Shown piece after piece: positions 9,597 to 20,612 of a stretch of DNA of 64,000 bases. The translations under genes and the position numbers were made by a program. Numbering within the stretch: the stretch's first letter is position 1; each line of letters starts with the position of its first letter. Source of the stretch: Prochlorococcus marinus str. MIT 9107 (GTDB lineage: Bacteria; Cyanobacteriota; Cyanobacteriia; PCC-6307; Cyanobiaceae); NCBI RefSeq assembly GCF_000759855.1, contig NZ_JNAI01000007.1:62001-126000 (forward strand). Direction: 5' to 3'. The notes below the pieces were generated by a model. The model searched no databases and was not told the DNA's origin. It was given only the letters and a program-made list of their open reading frames with translations.

Positions 9597-11255
9597 ATGA
9601 CAAGGTATTACTCTCAATACTCAGCAAAAGGTGACTTAATTTGGTTGATTTTGAGACCATGGATTTTCATCCCGAGAGTTTTATATATCCTTTTAACTTT
9701 TGTTTTTCTTTTTTTAAGAATACTTTTTCAAGGTAACAGTAAAAATAAAAATGTACAAAAAAATCTCTCAAAATATCTTTTTGATGTAATAACAGATTTA
9801 GGACCTTGTTTTATAAAATTAGGACAGGCACTTTCAACTAGACCGGATCTTGTTAGACAAGATTGGCTTACAGAACTTACCAATTTACAGGATAATCTCC
9901 CAGCTTTTGATCACAAAATTGCTTTAAAAATTATTGAAGACGAACTTGGTGCGCCACCTAATGAATTATTTGATGAGTTTCCTGAAAGTCCTATTGCTTC
10001 GGCAAGCTTAGGACAAGTCTATAAAGCAAAAACAAAAATCAATACTTATGTAGCTGTAAAAGTACAAAGGCCAAATTTATACTTTCTTATAAGAAGAGAT
10101 GTTGTGATTTTAAGGTTTTTAGCAACTTTTTTATCTCCAACCCTACCATTAAATATTGGTGTTGGGATTGGAGAAATAATCGATGAATTTGGGAAAGCGC
10201 TTTTTGATGAAATTGATTATGAAAAAGAGGGTGAAAATGCTTTGAAGTTCTCAAATTTATTCAAAGATAACCCAAATGTTTTTATCCCTAAATTGGAAAA
10301 AAAGTATTCATCAAAGAAAATTATTACAACCTCTTGGATTGATGGAGTCAAATTAAGAGATAGGGCTTTATTGGAGGAAAATAACTTGGTACCTGCCTCT
10401 TTTATAAAAACTTGTGTAATCAGTGGTCTGCAGCAATTATTTGAATATGGATATTTTCATGCTGACCCACACCCTGGAAATATGTTTGCTCTCAAAGGGG
10501 GAAATGCAGATAATGGAAATTTAGCTTATGTAGATTTCGGAATGATGGATACAATTACAAATTCAGATAGACTCACTCTTATTAAAGCCATTGTTCACAT
10601 AATAAATGATGAATATTATCTTCTTGCAAAAGATTTTCAGAAATTAGGTTTCTTAACCAAAGAACAAAATCTTCATAAACTTGTTGAACCATTAAAAGAT
10701 GTTTTAGGAGGATCTCTAAGCGCTGAGGTTGGCAATTTTAATCTTAAAAATGTAACGGATAAATTCTCAAAACTAATGTACTCTTATCCATTTAGAGTAC
10801 CTAGTAGGTTTGCTTTGATAATAAGAGCAGTTGTTAGTCAAGAAGGCTTGGCACTTAGATTAGATCCTGAATTTAAAATTTTAAAAATCGCATATCCTTA
10901 TATAGCTAAGAAACTACTTACTGATAATTCTGATGAGATTTTAGAAATTCTATTAGAAGTCGTTTTTGATAAAAAAGGTAGAATACAAATAGAAAAAGTT
11001 GAAAGTTTACTAAATATTTTATTTAAAGATTCTGAAAATATCAATTCAGATCTAATACCAGTTGCTAATGCTGGATTGAAATTATTTGTTAGTAAAAAAG
11101 GATCCGAAGTTAGGAAAAATCTTCTTTTAAGCCTTATTAAAGATGACAAATTAGAATTTACTGATGCTAAAAAACTCTTAGGTTTAATTAGAGATACTTT
11201 TAGCCCTTTAAATATTGCAAAAAGTGCAGTTCAGAATATTATTTCTACAGTATAG
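9597..11255 (+). CDS. ABC1/UbiB family atypical protein kinase
   Basis: A 552-residue member of the ABC1 (ADCK/UbiB) kinase-like family, which in phototrophs is tied to prenyl-quinone and plastid lipid metabolism. A hydrophobic segment lies near 22-44. The family-specific KxGQ motif is at 74-77 (FIKLGQALSTRPD), the alanine-containing nucleotide loop is SASLGQ, the lysine is K155 in VAVKVQRP, the catalytic loop is HADPHPGN and the metal motif is YVDFGMMD. The last 150 residues are less conserved. The target or partner is not evident. Confidence 0.92.
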   Translation: MTRYYSQYSAKGDLIWLILRPWIFIPRVLYILLTFVFLFLRILFQGNSKNKNVQKNLSKYLFDVITDLGPCFIKLGQALSTRPDLVRQDWLTELTNLQDNLPAFDHKIALKIIEDELGAPPNELFDEFPESPIASASLGQVYKAKTKINTYVAVKVQRPNLYFLIRRDVVILRFLATFLSPTLPLNIGVGIGEIIDEFGKALFDEIDYEKEGENALKFSNLFKDNPNVFIPKLEKKYSSKKIITTSWIDGVKLRDRALLEENNLVPASFIKTCVISGLQQLFEYGYFHADPHPGNMFALKGGNADNGNLAYVDFGMMDTITNSDRLTLIKAIVHIINDEYYLLAKDFQKLGFLTKEQNLHKLVEPLKDVLGGSLSAEVGNFNLKNVTDKFSKLMYSYPFRVPSRFALIIRAVVSQEGLALRLDPEFKILKIAYPYIAKKLLTDNSDEILEILLEVVFDKKGRIQIEKVESLLNILFKDSENINSDLIPVANAGLKLFVSKKGSEVRKNLLLSLIKDDKLEFTDAKKLLGLIRDTFSPLNIAKSAVQNIISTV

Positions 11256-11369
11256 TTTTATCTTTATATCTAATAAATTTACTTATGAATTTTTATTTAT
11301 TAAAATTTAATAAATTACTTATTTATAAAAATTGAGTAGTCAACGAATTAACTAATTTGGAAATATAGG

Positions 11370-11864
11370 ATGAATATTTTGAAAAATCTTTTTTTATTTA
11401 ATAAAAAATATGAAATGAATATAGGCACTAATTATGAAGTAGTCGATAAGTATATAGAAATCGCAAAGTTAGTAAAAGAGGCAAGAATCCATAAGAATCT
11501 AACAATAACAGAATTGTCACAGATATCAAAAATTCCTGAACGAACAATATTTTCTATTGAAAATAATAATAAAAATATTAGACCTAAGTATCCCTTTATA
11601 AGATCTATATTAATTAAATTAGAGGAATGCTTAGTTTTTAAAAAAAATACACTATTAGATTTAGCAATTAGAGAAAGAGAAACTTTTAAGAAAGAAAAAA
11701 AGGATTTTCTCTTAAGCAAATTTGATCTTATAAATACTTGGCAAGGAACACTTTTGTATTTTTTTATATTAGTTCTAACTGTGTTTATATTAAAAAGATA
11801 CTTTATTTTGAATGTAAATGTTATTGAGATTCAAAATATTGAAAATAAAATCATTGATAAATAA
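11370..11864 (+). CDS. Small membrane protein with RodZ-like helix-turn-helix
   Basis: A protein of 164 residues. Residues about 30-75 read as an HTH of the RodZ/Xre type: a run like LVKEARIHKNLTITELS, then a second helix IPERTIFSIENNN, then a YPFIRSIL segment resembling the arginine-containing third helix. One transmembrane helix follows at about 127-147, with a short tail. RodZ binds MreB through such an HTH and spans the membrane, but this protein lacks a long periplasmic domain. It may be a shortened cell-shape protein or an unrelated membrane-bound regulator. Very A/T-rich codons and many lysines are typical of small genes here. Confidence 0.7.
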   Translation: MNILKNLFLFNKKYEMNIGTNYEVVDKYIEIAKLVKEARIHKNLTITELSQISKIPERTIFSIENNNKNIRPKYPFIRSILIKLEECLVFKKNTLLDLAIRERETFKKEKKDFLLSKFDLINTWQGTLLYFFILVLTVFILKRYFILNVNVIEIQNIENKIIDK

Positions 11865-11878
11865 TCTTCAACAAGACC

Positions 11879-13399
11879 CTATTTTCTTGTTCTCCCATAA
11901 TCATTTCCTAGCTTACTAAATGTTCTAAGATCGTTTTCTATTTCTTCTAAAGTTCGATTTAATTTCCATCTCCAGTTGTTTTTTGTAGTGCCTGGTATAT
12001 TGAATCTACTTGAATCATCTAGAGATAATATATCTTGTATTGGAGTGATAAAGAGATTGGCATTTGTTTTCATACCTATTTCTATTAAACTCAGTGAAGG
12101 ATTTTCTGAAAAATTGTACTCATCTTTAATTCGTTTTTTGTTTAAATCATCTAAACTTTCCCACCATGAGATAGAAGTAGAGTTGTCATGAGTTCCTGTA
12201 TAAACAACCCAATTTTCTCCTTTAATATTCTTAGGCAAATATGGGTTATCTTCTTTCCCATCAAAAGCGAATTGTAATATTTTCATCCCTGGCAATTCAA
12301 AATTTTTCCTTAATTTTTCTACATCAGACGTTATTACTCCAAGATCCTCCGCGATTATTGGTAGATAGTCAGATCCTAAATCATTTTTTAGTTTATTTAA
12401 AAGTGTTCTTCCTGGAGAATTTATCCATTTGCCGCAAATTGCTGTTTTAGAATAGCCATTAACTCTCCAGTAACCTGCTAACCCTCTGAAATGGTCTAAT
12501 CTCAACAAGTCCACAAGTTCAAACTGCCTTTTAAATCTTTTTCTCCACCAATCGAAATTAGTGCGCTTATGTCTTGACCAAAAGTAAGTAGGGGAACCCC
12601 ATAATTGTCCTGTTGATGAAAAATAATCTGGTGGAACACCACTTTGAAAGATTAAATCTCCATTTTTAAAAATTGAAAATAATGATTTATTACTCCATAC
12701 ATCGGCGCTGTCTCTAGAGACATAAAAGGGCAAATCTCCAATTAACTTAATACCATATATTTTCGCAAAGTTTTTAATAGTTCTCCATTGCTCATCTAAA
12801 TGCCACTGTATTAATTTTTCAATAAGGATCTTTTCACTTTTTTTATTAATCCATGATTTTAAGAACTTATTATTTTTCATTTTAAATTCTTGAGGCCATT
12901 GCCACCAAGGCAACATATTAAATTCCTCCTTGATAGCAATAAATGTTGCATAATCTTCAACCCATGAATTCTCACTATTCCATTTATGAAAATCAAGTTT
13001 TCTCTCTTGAGATTGGGAACTCCAACCTTGCAAAAGGAGGCGACCTAATTTTTTTTTTAAATCATCTGCTTCCTCAAAATTAAAATAATTCTTATTGTTA
13101 TTTGTAGGTCCTAATTCTTCTTTATTAGAAATAAAGATAAAACCTCTCTCTATTAAAAAATCTATATCAAGAAACCATGGGTTCAGTGCAAAACTAGATG
13201 GTGAACTATATGGCGATCCTTTAGAGTCAGTTGGTGTGAGAGGTAAAAATTGCCAGTATTCGATCCCATGCTTGTGAAGCTTTTTTATCCACTCTTTAGC
13301 TCCTCTACCAAAAGTTCCACATAATCTTCCTCCTGGTATACATGTAGGATGCATAAGTATGCCTAATGATTTTTTTGTAAGAACTGTTTGAATAGTCAT
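11879..13399 (-). CDS. malQ: 4-alpha-glucanotransferase (amylomaltase)
   Basis: GH77 enzyme that transfers maltodextrin segments during glycogen breakdown. It has 506 residues, the usual length of the short amylomaltase form. The catalytic aspartate nucleophile is in LLRLDHFRG, the acid/base glutamate in IIAEDLG, and the transition-state aspartate in YTGTHDN. The N-terminal LHPTCIPG and FLPLTPT segments also fit the family. It converges with the RodZ-like gene with 14 bases between the stops. Confidence 0.96.
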   Translation of the reverse strand: MTIQTVLTKKSLGILMHPTCIPGGRLCGTFGRGAKEWIKKLHKHGIEYWQFLPLTPTDSKGSPYSSPSSFALNPWFLDIDFLIERGFIFISNKEELGPTNNNKNYFNFEEADDLKKKLGRLLLQGWSSQSQERKLDFHKWNSENSWVEDYATFIAIKEEFNMLPWWQWPQEFKMKNNKFLKSWINKKSEKILIEKLIQWHLDEQWRTIKNFAKIYGIKLIGDLPFYVSRDSADVWSNKSLFSIFKNGDLIFQSGVPPDYFSSTGQLWGSPTYFWSRHKRTNFDWWRKRFKRQFELVDLLRLDHFRGLAGYWRVNGYSKTAICGKWINSPGRTLLNKLKNDLGSDYLPIIAEDLGVITSDVEKLRKNFELPGMKILQFAFDGKEDNPYLPKNIKGENWVVYTGTHDNSTSISWWESLDDLNKKRIKDEYNFSENPSLSLIEIGMKTNANLFITPIQDILSLDDSSRFNIPGTTKNNWRWKLNRTLEEIENDLRTFSKLGNDYGRTRK

Positions 13400-13653
13400 T
13401 TTTTAATTATATTTTGAATCTTTACAACTAAATTGTTATTAATCCTTTAATTTCAACGATATACAAATTTTTTTTAATTGACAAATAATTATTTAAGTTT
13501 TATTTGGCTGATTTATAAATGAACTCTGATTTTAATCGACTTTATTTTACATTTTGCTTAAAAGATATGACTTTTGAAAAGATCTAGTCATTATCTTTTG
13601 CGAAATTCCAATAAACGACTACGATAAGAATATAGTTTTATATTGCTAATTTC

Positions 13654-14649
13654 GTGACAAGTTTTATCACGGCAGTGCAGAATAATGAATCTAATTTTAA
13701 TCTAACTAATAGTAGATTAAGGCTAGTAAGTGGAACGACAAATCCTAAATTAGCTGAAGAAATTGCATCATACTTAGGGATTGAAAATGTACCTTTAATA
13801 TCTAAAAGATTTGCTGATGGAGAACTTTATGTTCAGATTCAGCAATCTATTAGAGGTTGCGATGTTTTCCTGATTCAACCTACATGCGCTCCTGTAAACG
13901 ATAGTTTAATGGAACTTATGATAATGGTTGACGCTTGTAAGAGGGCATCTGCGAGACAAATTACGGCTGTAATTCCTTATTTTGGATATGCAAGGGCAGA
14001 TAGAAAGACTTCAGGAAGAGAGTCTATAACTGCGAAACTCACTGCTAATTTACTAGAGAAATCAGGAGTCGATAGAGTTCTTGCTATGGATTTACATTCT
14101 GCTCAAATACAAGGTTATTTTGATATACCATGTGATCATATTTACGGTTCGCCCGTATTAATTGATTATTTAGAATCTTTAAATTTAGATGAAGTTGTAG
14201 TTGTCTCGCCTGATGTAGGCGGGGTGGCTAGAGCAAGAGCATTTGCAAAATTAATGAAAGATGCTCCGTTAGCAATAATTGATAAAAGAAGATCAGCTCA
14301 TAATATAGCTGAAAGTCTAACGGTTATTGGTGAAGTTAAAGGTAAAACGGCTATTCTTATAGACGATATGATTGACACGGGGGGGACAATCTGTTCGGGA
14401 GCTCATTTATTAAAAAAAGAAGGAGCTAATAGAATATTTGCATGTGCTTCACACGCTGTATTTTCTCCTCCTTCTTATGAAAGATTAAGTACAAAAGATT
14501 TATTTGAACAAGTTATTGTGACCAACAGCATACCAGTTCTTGTTAAAGATAATTTCACACAGTTAAAAGTTCTTTCTGTAGCAAATATGCTTGGTGAAGC
14601 TATTTGGAGAATTCATGAAGAAAGTTCTGTTAGTTCAATGTTTAGGTAA
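13654..14649 (+). CDS. prs: Ribose-phosphate pyrophosphokinase
   Basis: Makes PRPP from ribose-5-phosphate and ATP for nucleotide, histidine and tryptophan synthesis. It has 331 residues from a GTG at 13654; another in-frame GTG at 13675 would shorten the start by seven residues. Conserved features are RFADGE near residue 52, the divalent cation and ATP flag region VLAMDLHSAQIQGYFDIP, and the PRPP loop DDMIDTGGT near residue 237. The 250 bases upstream hold no gene. Confidence 0.97.
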   Translation: MTSFITAVQNNESNFNLTNSRLRLVSGTTNPKLAEEIASYLGIENVPLISKRFADGELYVQIQQSIRGCDVFLIQPTCAPVNDSLMELMIMVDACKRASARQITAVIPYFGYARADRKTSGRESITAKLTANLLEKSGVDRVLAMDLHSAQIQGYFDIPCDHIYGSPVLIDYLESLNLDEVVVVSPDVGGVARARAFAKLMKDAPLAIIDKRRSAHNIAESLTVIGEVKGKTAILIDDMIDTGGTICSGAHLLKKEGANRIFACASHAVFSPPSYERLSTKDLFEQVIVTNSIPVLVKDNFTQLKVLSVANMLGEAIWRIHEESSVSSMFR

Positions 14650-14658
14650 TAAATAAAA

Positions 14659-15099
14659 TTATTTTTTGCTTTCCTTTATAAATTGTTTTAACCTTTTTTC
14701 ATAATCATTTTTTATATTCTTTGGAACACTTTCAGGACAAATATTGAGTGCACTACCAATAATCTGAAATGTACCTGCGTTATATAATCTTTTTTCATCT
14801 AGTTTTTTATTTCCTAATTCTTCAATAGCCCCACCATGCTTGCCAATTATTACATTTGCAAAAGTAGCGCTGGCAACGCCAAGACTTTTTTTGAAATCTA
14901 TTTCAGCTTTTGAAGCTATACAAAGATAAGATGCCCCCATTTGCCTGTATAAGAAAAGATCTTTTTCTGAGGCAGCAATTAAATTTTTTTCGGCTTTAAT
15001 TTGTTTATTAATTGTATTAATCTCAAAAAGTGTAATGGGTACAATAAGACTAATACCTAACAATTTGAGAAACCTTTTTGAATGAAAATTAATATCCAT
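14659..15099 (-). CDS. Conserved hypothetical protein with N-terminal membrane helix
   Basis: A 146-residue protein with basic residues followed by a hydrophobic segment at about 12-26 (signal anchor or signal peptide). The remainder is probably periplasmic or lumenal. It includes a cysteine (SYLCIASKA) and a second near residue 123, so a disulfide is possible. I do not recognise a domain. It converges with prs, 9 bases between stops, and lies 62 bases downstream of another unknown on the same strand. Confidence 0.72.
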   Translation of the reverse strand: MDINFHSKRFLKLLGISLIVPITLFEINTINKQIKAEKNLIAASEKDLFLYRQMGASYLCIASKAEIDFKKSLGVASATFANVIIGKHGGAIEELGNKKLDEKRLYNAGTFQIIGSALNICPESVPKNIKNDYEKRLKQFIKESKK

Positions 15100-15161
15100 T
15101 AACTAATAATATTTACTACAAGATAACATTTTTACTTTTAATATTAATTGATAAAAAGTAC

Positions 15162-15704
15162 TTACTTAATAATTTTTATTTCGTGATGATTCTCTACTAT
15201 TTTTAGTTTATTTTTGTTCCATGAATATATAACCCTGAATCTATAATTATCCGAATCTACTAGTCTTGTATGTTCAATAATATACCAATCTTGATAAGAA
15301 GATTCAAAAATCATTTCGTGTTCATCGACTTGCTTAATATTTGAAATGCCACCATCATTACTTAAATAAAATTTGCCCCTAATAAGTTGGTGTCCCTTTA
15401 AGAATGCATGCATTTCGCCTTGTTCTTTATATTGGGGATTCTCTTCAAAAAAATTATATTTCCTTTCTGGATACCAGGTGAATTTATAGTGCGACTCCCA
15501 TTCAGATTTATTTTTAAGAGCTTGTATATTTAAATTCATGCATAAATTATAAGTTTTTTGTCCTTCATCAAGAAAATATGATCTATTAGATTTCCAAATA
15601 CCAATATTTCTTGAAAACCACCTTTTTAAATTACTATTTAAACTAATTTCTGGAGAATTATTTTCACCAAAATCTAGATTTTTCTTATGATTAATAACAA
15701 CCAT
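15162..15704 (-). CDS. Hypothetical protein, possibly a calycin fold like CpeS/CpcS lyases
   Basis: A 180-residue soluble protein. After about 25 residues the pattern FSRNIGIWKSNRSYFL, an internal run of alternating hydrophobic strands, and a late EHTRLVDSDNYRFRV...W segment recall the beta-barrel of CpeS/CpcS-type bilin lyases and related calycin proteins. This is a weak resemblance read by eye and there is no phycobiliprotein gene next to it. If correct it might handle the residual phycoerythrin of Prochlorococcus or another tetrapyrrole. Divergent from sasA across about 106 bases. Confidence 0.65.
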   Translation of the reverse strand: MVVINHKKNLDFGENNSPEISLNSNLKRWFSRNIGIWKSNRSYFLDEGQKTYNLCMNLNIQALKNKSEWESHYKFTWYPERKYNFFEENPQYKEQGEMHAFLKGHQLIRGKFYLSNDGGISNIKQVDEHEMIFESSYQDWYIIEHTRLVDSDNYRFRVIYSWNKNKLKIVENHHEIKIIK

Positions 15705-15810
15705 ATATAAATATGACTCATCTATTTCATAGCTTATCTGTAGAATAAATATAAATATCTTAATGTGTTTATAAGGATTAACAGCTTTTCAACACTTCAG
15801 GGAAAATCAT

Positions 15811-16929
15811 TTGAATGATAAAAAAGAGCTAAAATTAATACTTGTAGCAGCTAGGACTCAACTTTCTAGTAATGATATTAAGTCTCTGATAGCTTATTTA
15901 GAATCAGATGATTGTGAATTTGAGATATCTCTTCAGATTTCTGAGCCCACAGAACAGCCAGAATTACTTGAACTACATAGACTAGTGGCTATACCCGCTC
16001 TTATTAAGATTTCCCCAGCTCCAAAGCAAATATTTGCTGGAAGTAATATTTTCTCTCAGTTGCAGAAATGGCTGCCAAGGTGGACGCAGGAAGGCTTAAC
16101 AAAAAATCTAGGGATTAATTTGCAACCATCCAAAATTGATTCAATAAGAACTCAAAAAGAATTTCTTCTAGAAGACGAACTTCTTGTTTTAAGACAAGAA
16201 AATGAGACATTAACAAAAAGAATAGAATCTCAAGAAAGGTTATTAAGAATGGTCGCACATGAATTAAGAACTCCATTAACTGCCGCCACTTTGGCTGTCC
16301 AAAGTCAAAAACTTGGACAAATAGATATTTCAAAATTTCAAGAGGTAATTAAAAGGCGCCTAGAAGAAATTGAACTCTTATCTCAGGATCTTTTAGAGGT
16401 TGGAACAACAAAATGGGAAGCGTTATTTAATCCTCAGAAAATTGACTTAGGTAATATTAGTGCTGAAGCCATACTCGAATTAGAAAAACTATGGAGATTA
16501 AGGAATATTGAAATTGATACTGATATCCCATCAGATTTGCCAAGTGTATTTGCAGATCAAAGAAGAATGCGGCAAGTATTCCTAAATTTAATTGAGAATG
16601 CTATTAAATTTTCTAAAGACGCTGGATCTATAAAAATTACAATGATCCATAAGACAAATCAATGGGTAGAAATAACAATTTGTGACAAAGGTGCAGGAAT
16701 TCCTTTGAGTGAACAAAAAAGAATATTTTTGGATAGAGTTAGGCTCCCACAGACTTCTGAAGGAACTTCAGGATTTGGAATTGGGTTGTCTGTATGCAGG
16801 AGAATAGTACAAGTTCATGGAGGAAGAATATGGGTTGTATCTGAAATTGGTGTCGGTTCTTGCTTCCATTTCACCGTTCCTGTATGGCAAGGACAAAACA
16901 AAGAGCAACAATACTTGACGAAAGGCTAG
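15811..16929 (+). CDS. sasA: Clock-output sensor histidine kinase SasA
   Basis: Two-component kinase that reads the Kai oscillator and phosphorylates RpaA. It has 372 residues. The N-terminal ~95 residues are the thioredoxin-like KaiB domain that binds KaiC. A linker helix is followed by a HisKA domain with phospho-acceptor H150 in HELRTPL, then the ATPase domain with N box [13 protein letters not shown]1 DKGAGIP and G2 SGFGIGLS. The start is TTG at 15811, which places the KaiB-like fold right at the N-terminus as in known SasA. Marine Prochlorococcus lacks kaiA, so here it would read a reduced KaiBC timer. Confidence 0.95.
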   Translation: MNDKKELKLILVAARTQLSSNDIKSLIAYLESDDCEFEISLQISEPTEQPELLELHRLVAIPALIKISPAPKQIFAGSNIFSQLQKWLPRWTQEGLTKNLGINLQPSKIDSIRTQKEFLLEDELLVLRQENETLTKRIESQERLLRMVAHELRTPLTAATLAVQSQKLGQIDISKFQEVIKRRLEEIELLSQDLLEVGTTKWEALFNPQKIDLGNISAEAILELEKLWRLRNIEIDTDIPSDLPSVFADQRRMRQVFLNLIENAIKFSKDAGSIKITMIHKTNQWVEITICDKGAGIPLSEQKRIFLDRVRLPQTSEGTSGFGIGLSVCRRIVQVHGGRIWVVSEIGVGSCFHFTVPVWQGQNKEQQYLTKG

Positions 16930-16970
16930 CCTTACTCTTAATTTTTAATAAGCTGTTATGCTTATTACCT

Positions 16971-17043
16971 GGCCCCATCGTCTAGAGGCCTAGGACACCT
17001 CCCTTTCACGGAGGCGACAGGGGTTCGAATCCCCTTGGGGCTA
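16971..17043 (+). tRNA. trnE: tRNA-Glu (anticodon TTC)
   Basis: A 73-base cloverleaf: acceptor GGCCCCA pairs with TGGGGCT, D arm around TCTAGAGGCCTAGGA, anticodon stem CCTCC/GGAGG with loop CTTTCAC giving TTC, and T arm AGGGG-TTCGAAT-CCCCT. No CCA is encoded. The first pair is G1:U72 with discriminator A73, as in chloroplast-type tRNA-Glu. In cyanobacteria this tRNA, once charged, also feeds 5-aminolevulinate and so chlorophyll synthesis through HemA. It lies 41 bases after sasA. Confidence 0.97.
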
Positions 17044-17059
17044 TTATTTACAATTTAAA

Positions 17060-17596
17060 TTAATTTCTTGATAATTTTGCTTGCCTATCAACCGCAATCA
17101 AATTTTCTGAAAGATCTTTTTTTAATCTCTTTTCAATCATCCCTATTGGCATCCACTGACAACCTTGAACAGTTAGATCGTAAATTAATGAATTATTTGA
17201 AGTATTTTTAATATTTTGAATTTTCCAACTACCTTCAAATTTTCTGAAATCTCCCTTAATTAAATTGAATTTTAAAAGACCAAGCTCCTTATCTTCAAAT
17301 AAGTCGATAGTTACTTCAGCTGAAAATTTCATGCCTAGGAAATCTTGAGCACCGACTTGTTTTAGGTGGACATTGTTATTCTTATGAAATATTTTTTTGC
17401 TTGACAATAAATTCGGTATGTAAAGATTTAGTCGATCATAATCTGTTAAAACATTCCATAAAGAATCTAAACTTGCAGAAGTTGTAAGTTGAGCAGCAAG
17501 TCTCCTTGTCCCGCCAGAAAGCTTTTCCATCGTTTGCTCAATTGTCCTGTAATCATTGTTTTTAGAATGATTTACTGATTCTTGAGGATTAATCAT
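17060..17596 (-). CDS. SRPBCC (START/polyketide-cyclase-like) family protein
   Basis: A 178-residue soluble protein of the helix-grip superfamily. From about residue 32 it reads LAAQLTTSASLDSLWNVLTDYD, the typical first strand and helix of Polyketide_cyc/COQ10-like domains, then LSSKKI, VGAQDFLGMKFSAEVTIDL, and a C-terminal helix MIEKRLKKDLSENLIAV. These domains bind hydrophobic ligands such as quinones, pigments or lipids. The ligand is not predictable. Convergent with the tRNA gene and divergent from petH. Confidence 0.78.
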   Translation of the reverse strand: MINPQESVNHSKNNDYRTIEQTMEKLSGGTRRLAAQLTTSASLDSLWNVLTDYDRLNLYIPNLLSSKKIFHKNNNVHLKQVGAQDFLGMKFSAEVTIDLFEDKELGLLKFNLIKGDFRKFEGSWKIQNIKNTSNNSLIYDLTVQGCQWMPIGMIEKRLKKDLSENLIAVDRQAKLSRN

Positions 17597-17649
17597 AAAT
17601 CAATTTTTTAATTAGATAAAAAATTATTTCTGTGTAACTATACTGATAA

Positions 17650-18975
<1,326 letters not shown>

Positions 18976-19086
18976 CCATCTAAGATTGGAATTAAGGTTT
19001 AATCTTCGAGATACTTTTTGGTTTAGACACAATATGTAGCTATTCTTAGAAAAAAGGAGGATTTTAAAAATAAGAATATTAAAAAT

Positions 19087-20610
19087 ATGCCTTCAACTTT
19101 AAGTAATCCTCTTAGATTAGGTTTACGGCAGGAAAGAGTCATATCTCCACAATGTTTAGTAATCTTTGGTGCTAGTGGAGACCTTACTCATAGAAAATTA
19201 ATACCAGCCTTATTTGAACTCTATTTGCAAAGAAGAATTCCTAGTGAATTTGGAATAGTTGGTTGCGCAAGAAGACCTTGGACTGATAGTGAATTTAGAG
19301 AAAAGATGAAAGTAAAGCTCTCCAATCAAATATCTGGGAAAGAAAAGGACTGGGAACAATTCTCAAATTATCTTTTCTATGTACCAGTTGACTTACAACA
19401 AAGTGATCATGTCGTAAGGCTTTCTAAAATATTAAATCAAATTGATAAAACACAAGCTACTCATGGAAATAGAACATTTTATTTATCGGTATCACCGAAT
19501 TTCTATGCAAGTGGATGTAAAGCTCTTAAAGCAGCTGGCCTTTTAGATGACCCTAAGAAAAGTCGTTTAGTAATTGAAAAACCTTTTGGAAGAGATTATT
19601 CAAGTGCAAAAAAATTGAACAAGATTGTTCAAAGTTGTGCTGAAGAGAGTCAAATTTATAGGATTGATCATTATTTAGGTAAAGAGACAGTTCAAAATAT
19701 TCTTGTTTTGAGGTTTGCTAACACTATTTTTGAACCAATTTGGAACAGGAATTACATCTCAAGTGTTCAAATTACTTCATCTGAAACAGTAGGTGTTGAA
19801 GATAGAGCAGGTTATTACGAAAGCTCGGGTGCTTTAAGAGATATGCTTCAAAATCATATGACTCAAATGCTTGCTGTTACTGCTATGGAACCGCCTGGGA
19901 AATTCGAACCAGAAGCTATAAGAAATGAAAAAGCTAAGGTTCTTCAAGCTTCAAAACTTGCCGACGAAAATGAACCATGGAATTGTTGCATAAGAGGTCA
20001 ATATGGAGAGGGAGGAAATGTTTCAAATCGACTCAAAGGATATAGGCAGGAAGATGGTGTGCATTGTAATAGCACTACAGAAACTTATATAGCAACAAAA
20101 GTTTTCATTGATAACTGGCGTTGGCAAGGGGTACCTTTTTATTTGAGAACAGGGAAAAGACTACCCAAAAGACTTGGAGAAATAGTCTTAACTTTTAAAG
20201 ACGTTCCGGTTCATTTATTTGAATCAACAATAATAAATCCTGCACCAAATCAACTTGTTCTAAGAATTCAGCCAAATGAAGGAGCTACTTTTAAATTCGA
20301 GGTGAAGTCGCCTGGTTCTGGAATGAAATCCAGACCTGTTGAGATGGAGTTTTCTTATGATGAATCATTTGGAGAACCCTCAGATGAAGGGTATGTAAGA
20401 TTATTAGCTGATGCAATGCTTTCTGATCCAACTTTATTCACAAGAAGTGATGAAGTAGAGGCTGCGTGGAAACTTTATACTCCATTAATAGAATTGATGG
20501 ATAATTCTCCTTGGAAGTTACCTATTTATAACTATGAATCTATGACCTGGGGCCCTCCTGAGTCTGATCAATTACTTTCTAAAGATAATATTTTCTGGCG
20601 CAGACCTTAA
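19087..20610 (+). CDS. zwf: Glucose-6-phosphate 1-dehydrogenase
   Basis: First step of the oxidative pentose phosphate pathway, giving NADPH and 6-phosphogluconolactone. It has 507 residues. The NADP-binding segment GASGDLTHRKL lies at 28-38, and the active site RIDHYLGKE, with its catalytic histidine, is near 190-198. A strong GGAGG lies at 19056-19060 but 26 bases before the ATG, and no better in-frame start lies between them. The stop is 2 bases from the start of opcA, so both are surely in one operon with cobB after them. Confidence 0.97.
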   Translation: MPSTLSNPLRLGLRQERVISPQCLVIFGASGDLTHRKLIPALFELYLQRRIPSEFGIVGCARRPWTDSEFREKMKVKLSNQISGKEKDWEQFSNYLFYVPVDLQQSDHVVRLSKILNQIDKTQATHGNRTFYLSVSPNFYASGCKALKAAGLLDDPKKSRLVIEKPFGRDYSSAKKLNKIVQSCAEESQIYRIDHYLGKETVQNILVLRFANTIFEPIWNRNYISSVQITSSETVGVEDRAGYYESSGALRDMLQNHMTQMLAVTAMEPPGKFEPEAIRNEKAKVLQASKLADENEPWNCCIRGQYGEGGNVSNRLKGYRQEDGVHCNSTTETYIATKVFIDNWRWQGVPFYLRTGKRLPKRLGEIVLTFKDVPVHLFESTIINPAPNQLVLRIQPNEGATFKFEVKSPGSGMKSRPVEMEFSYDESFGEPSDEGYVRLLADAMLSDPTLFTRSDEVEAAWKLYTPLIELMDNSPWKLPIYNYESMTWGPPESDQLLSKDNIFWRRP

Positions 20611-20612
20611 AA

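Noticed and set aside
13400-13653. 254-base gap upstream of prs examined for an RNA gene
   Set aside because: Only AT-rich sequence; no clear hairpin, core motif or small frame.
19051-19060. Strong GGAGG before zwf suggesting an earlier start
   Set aside because: It is 26 bases from the ATG and no ATG, GTG or TTG lies in frame between; the family N-terminus fits the ATG at 19087.
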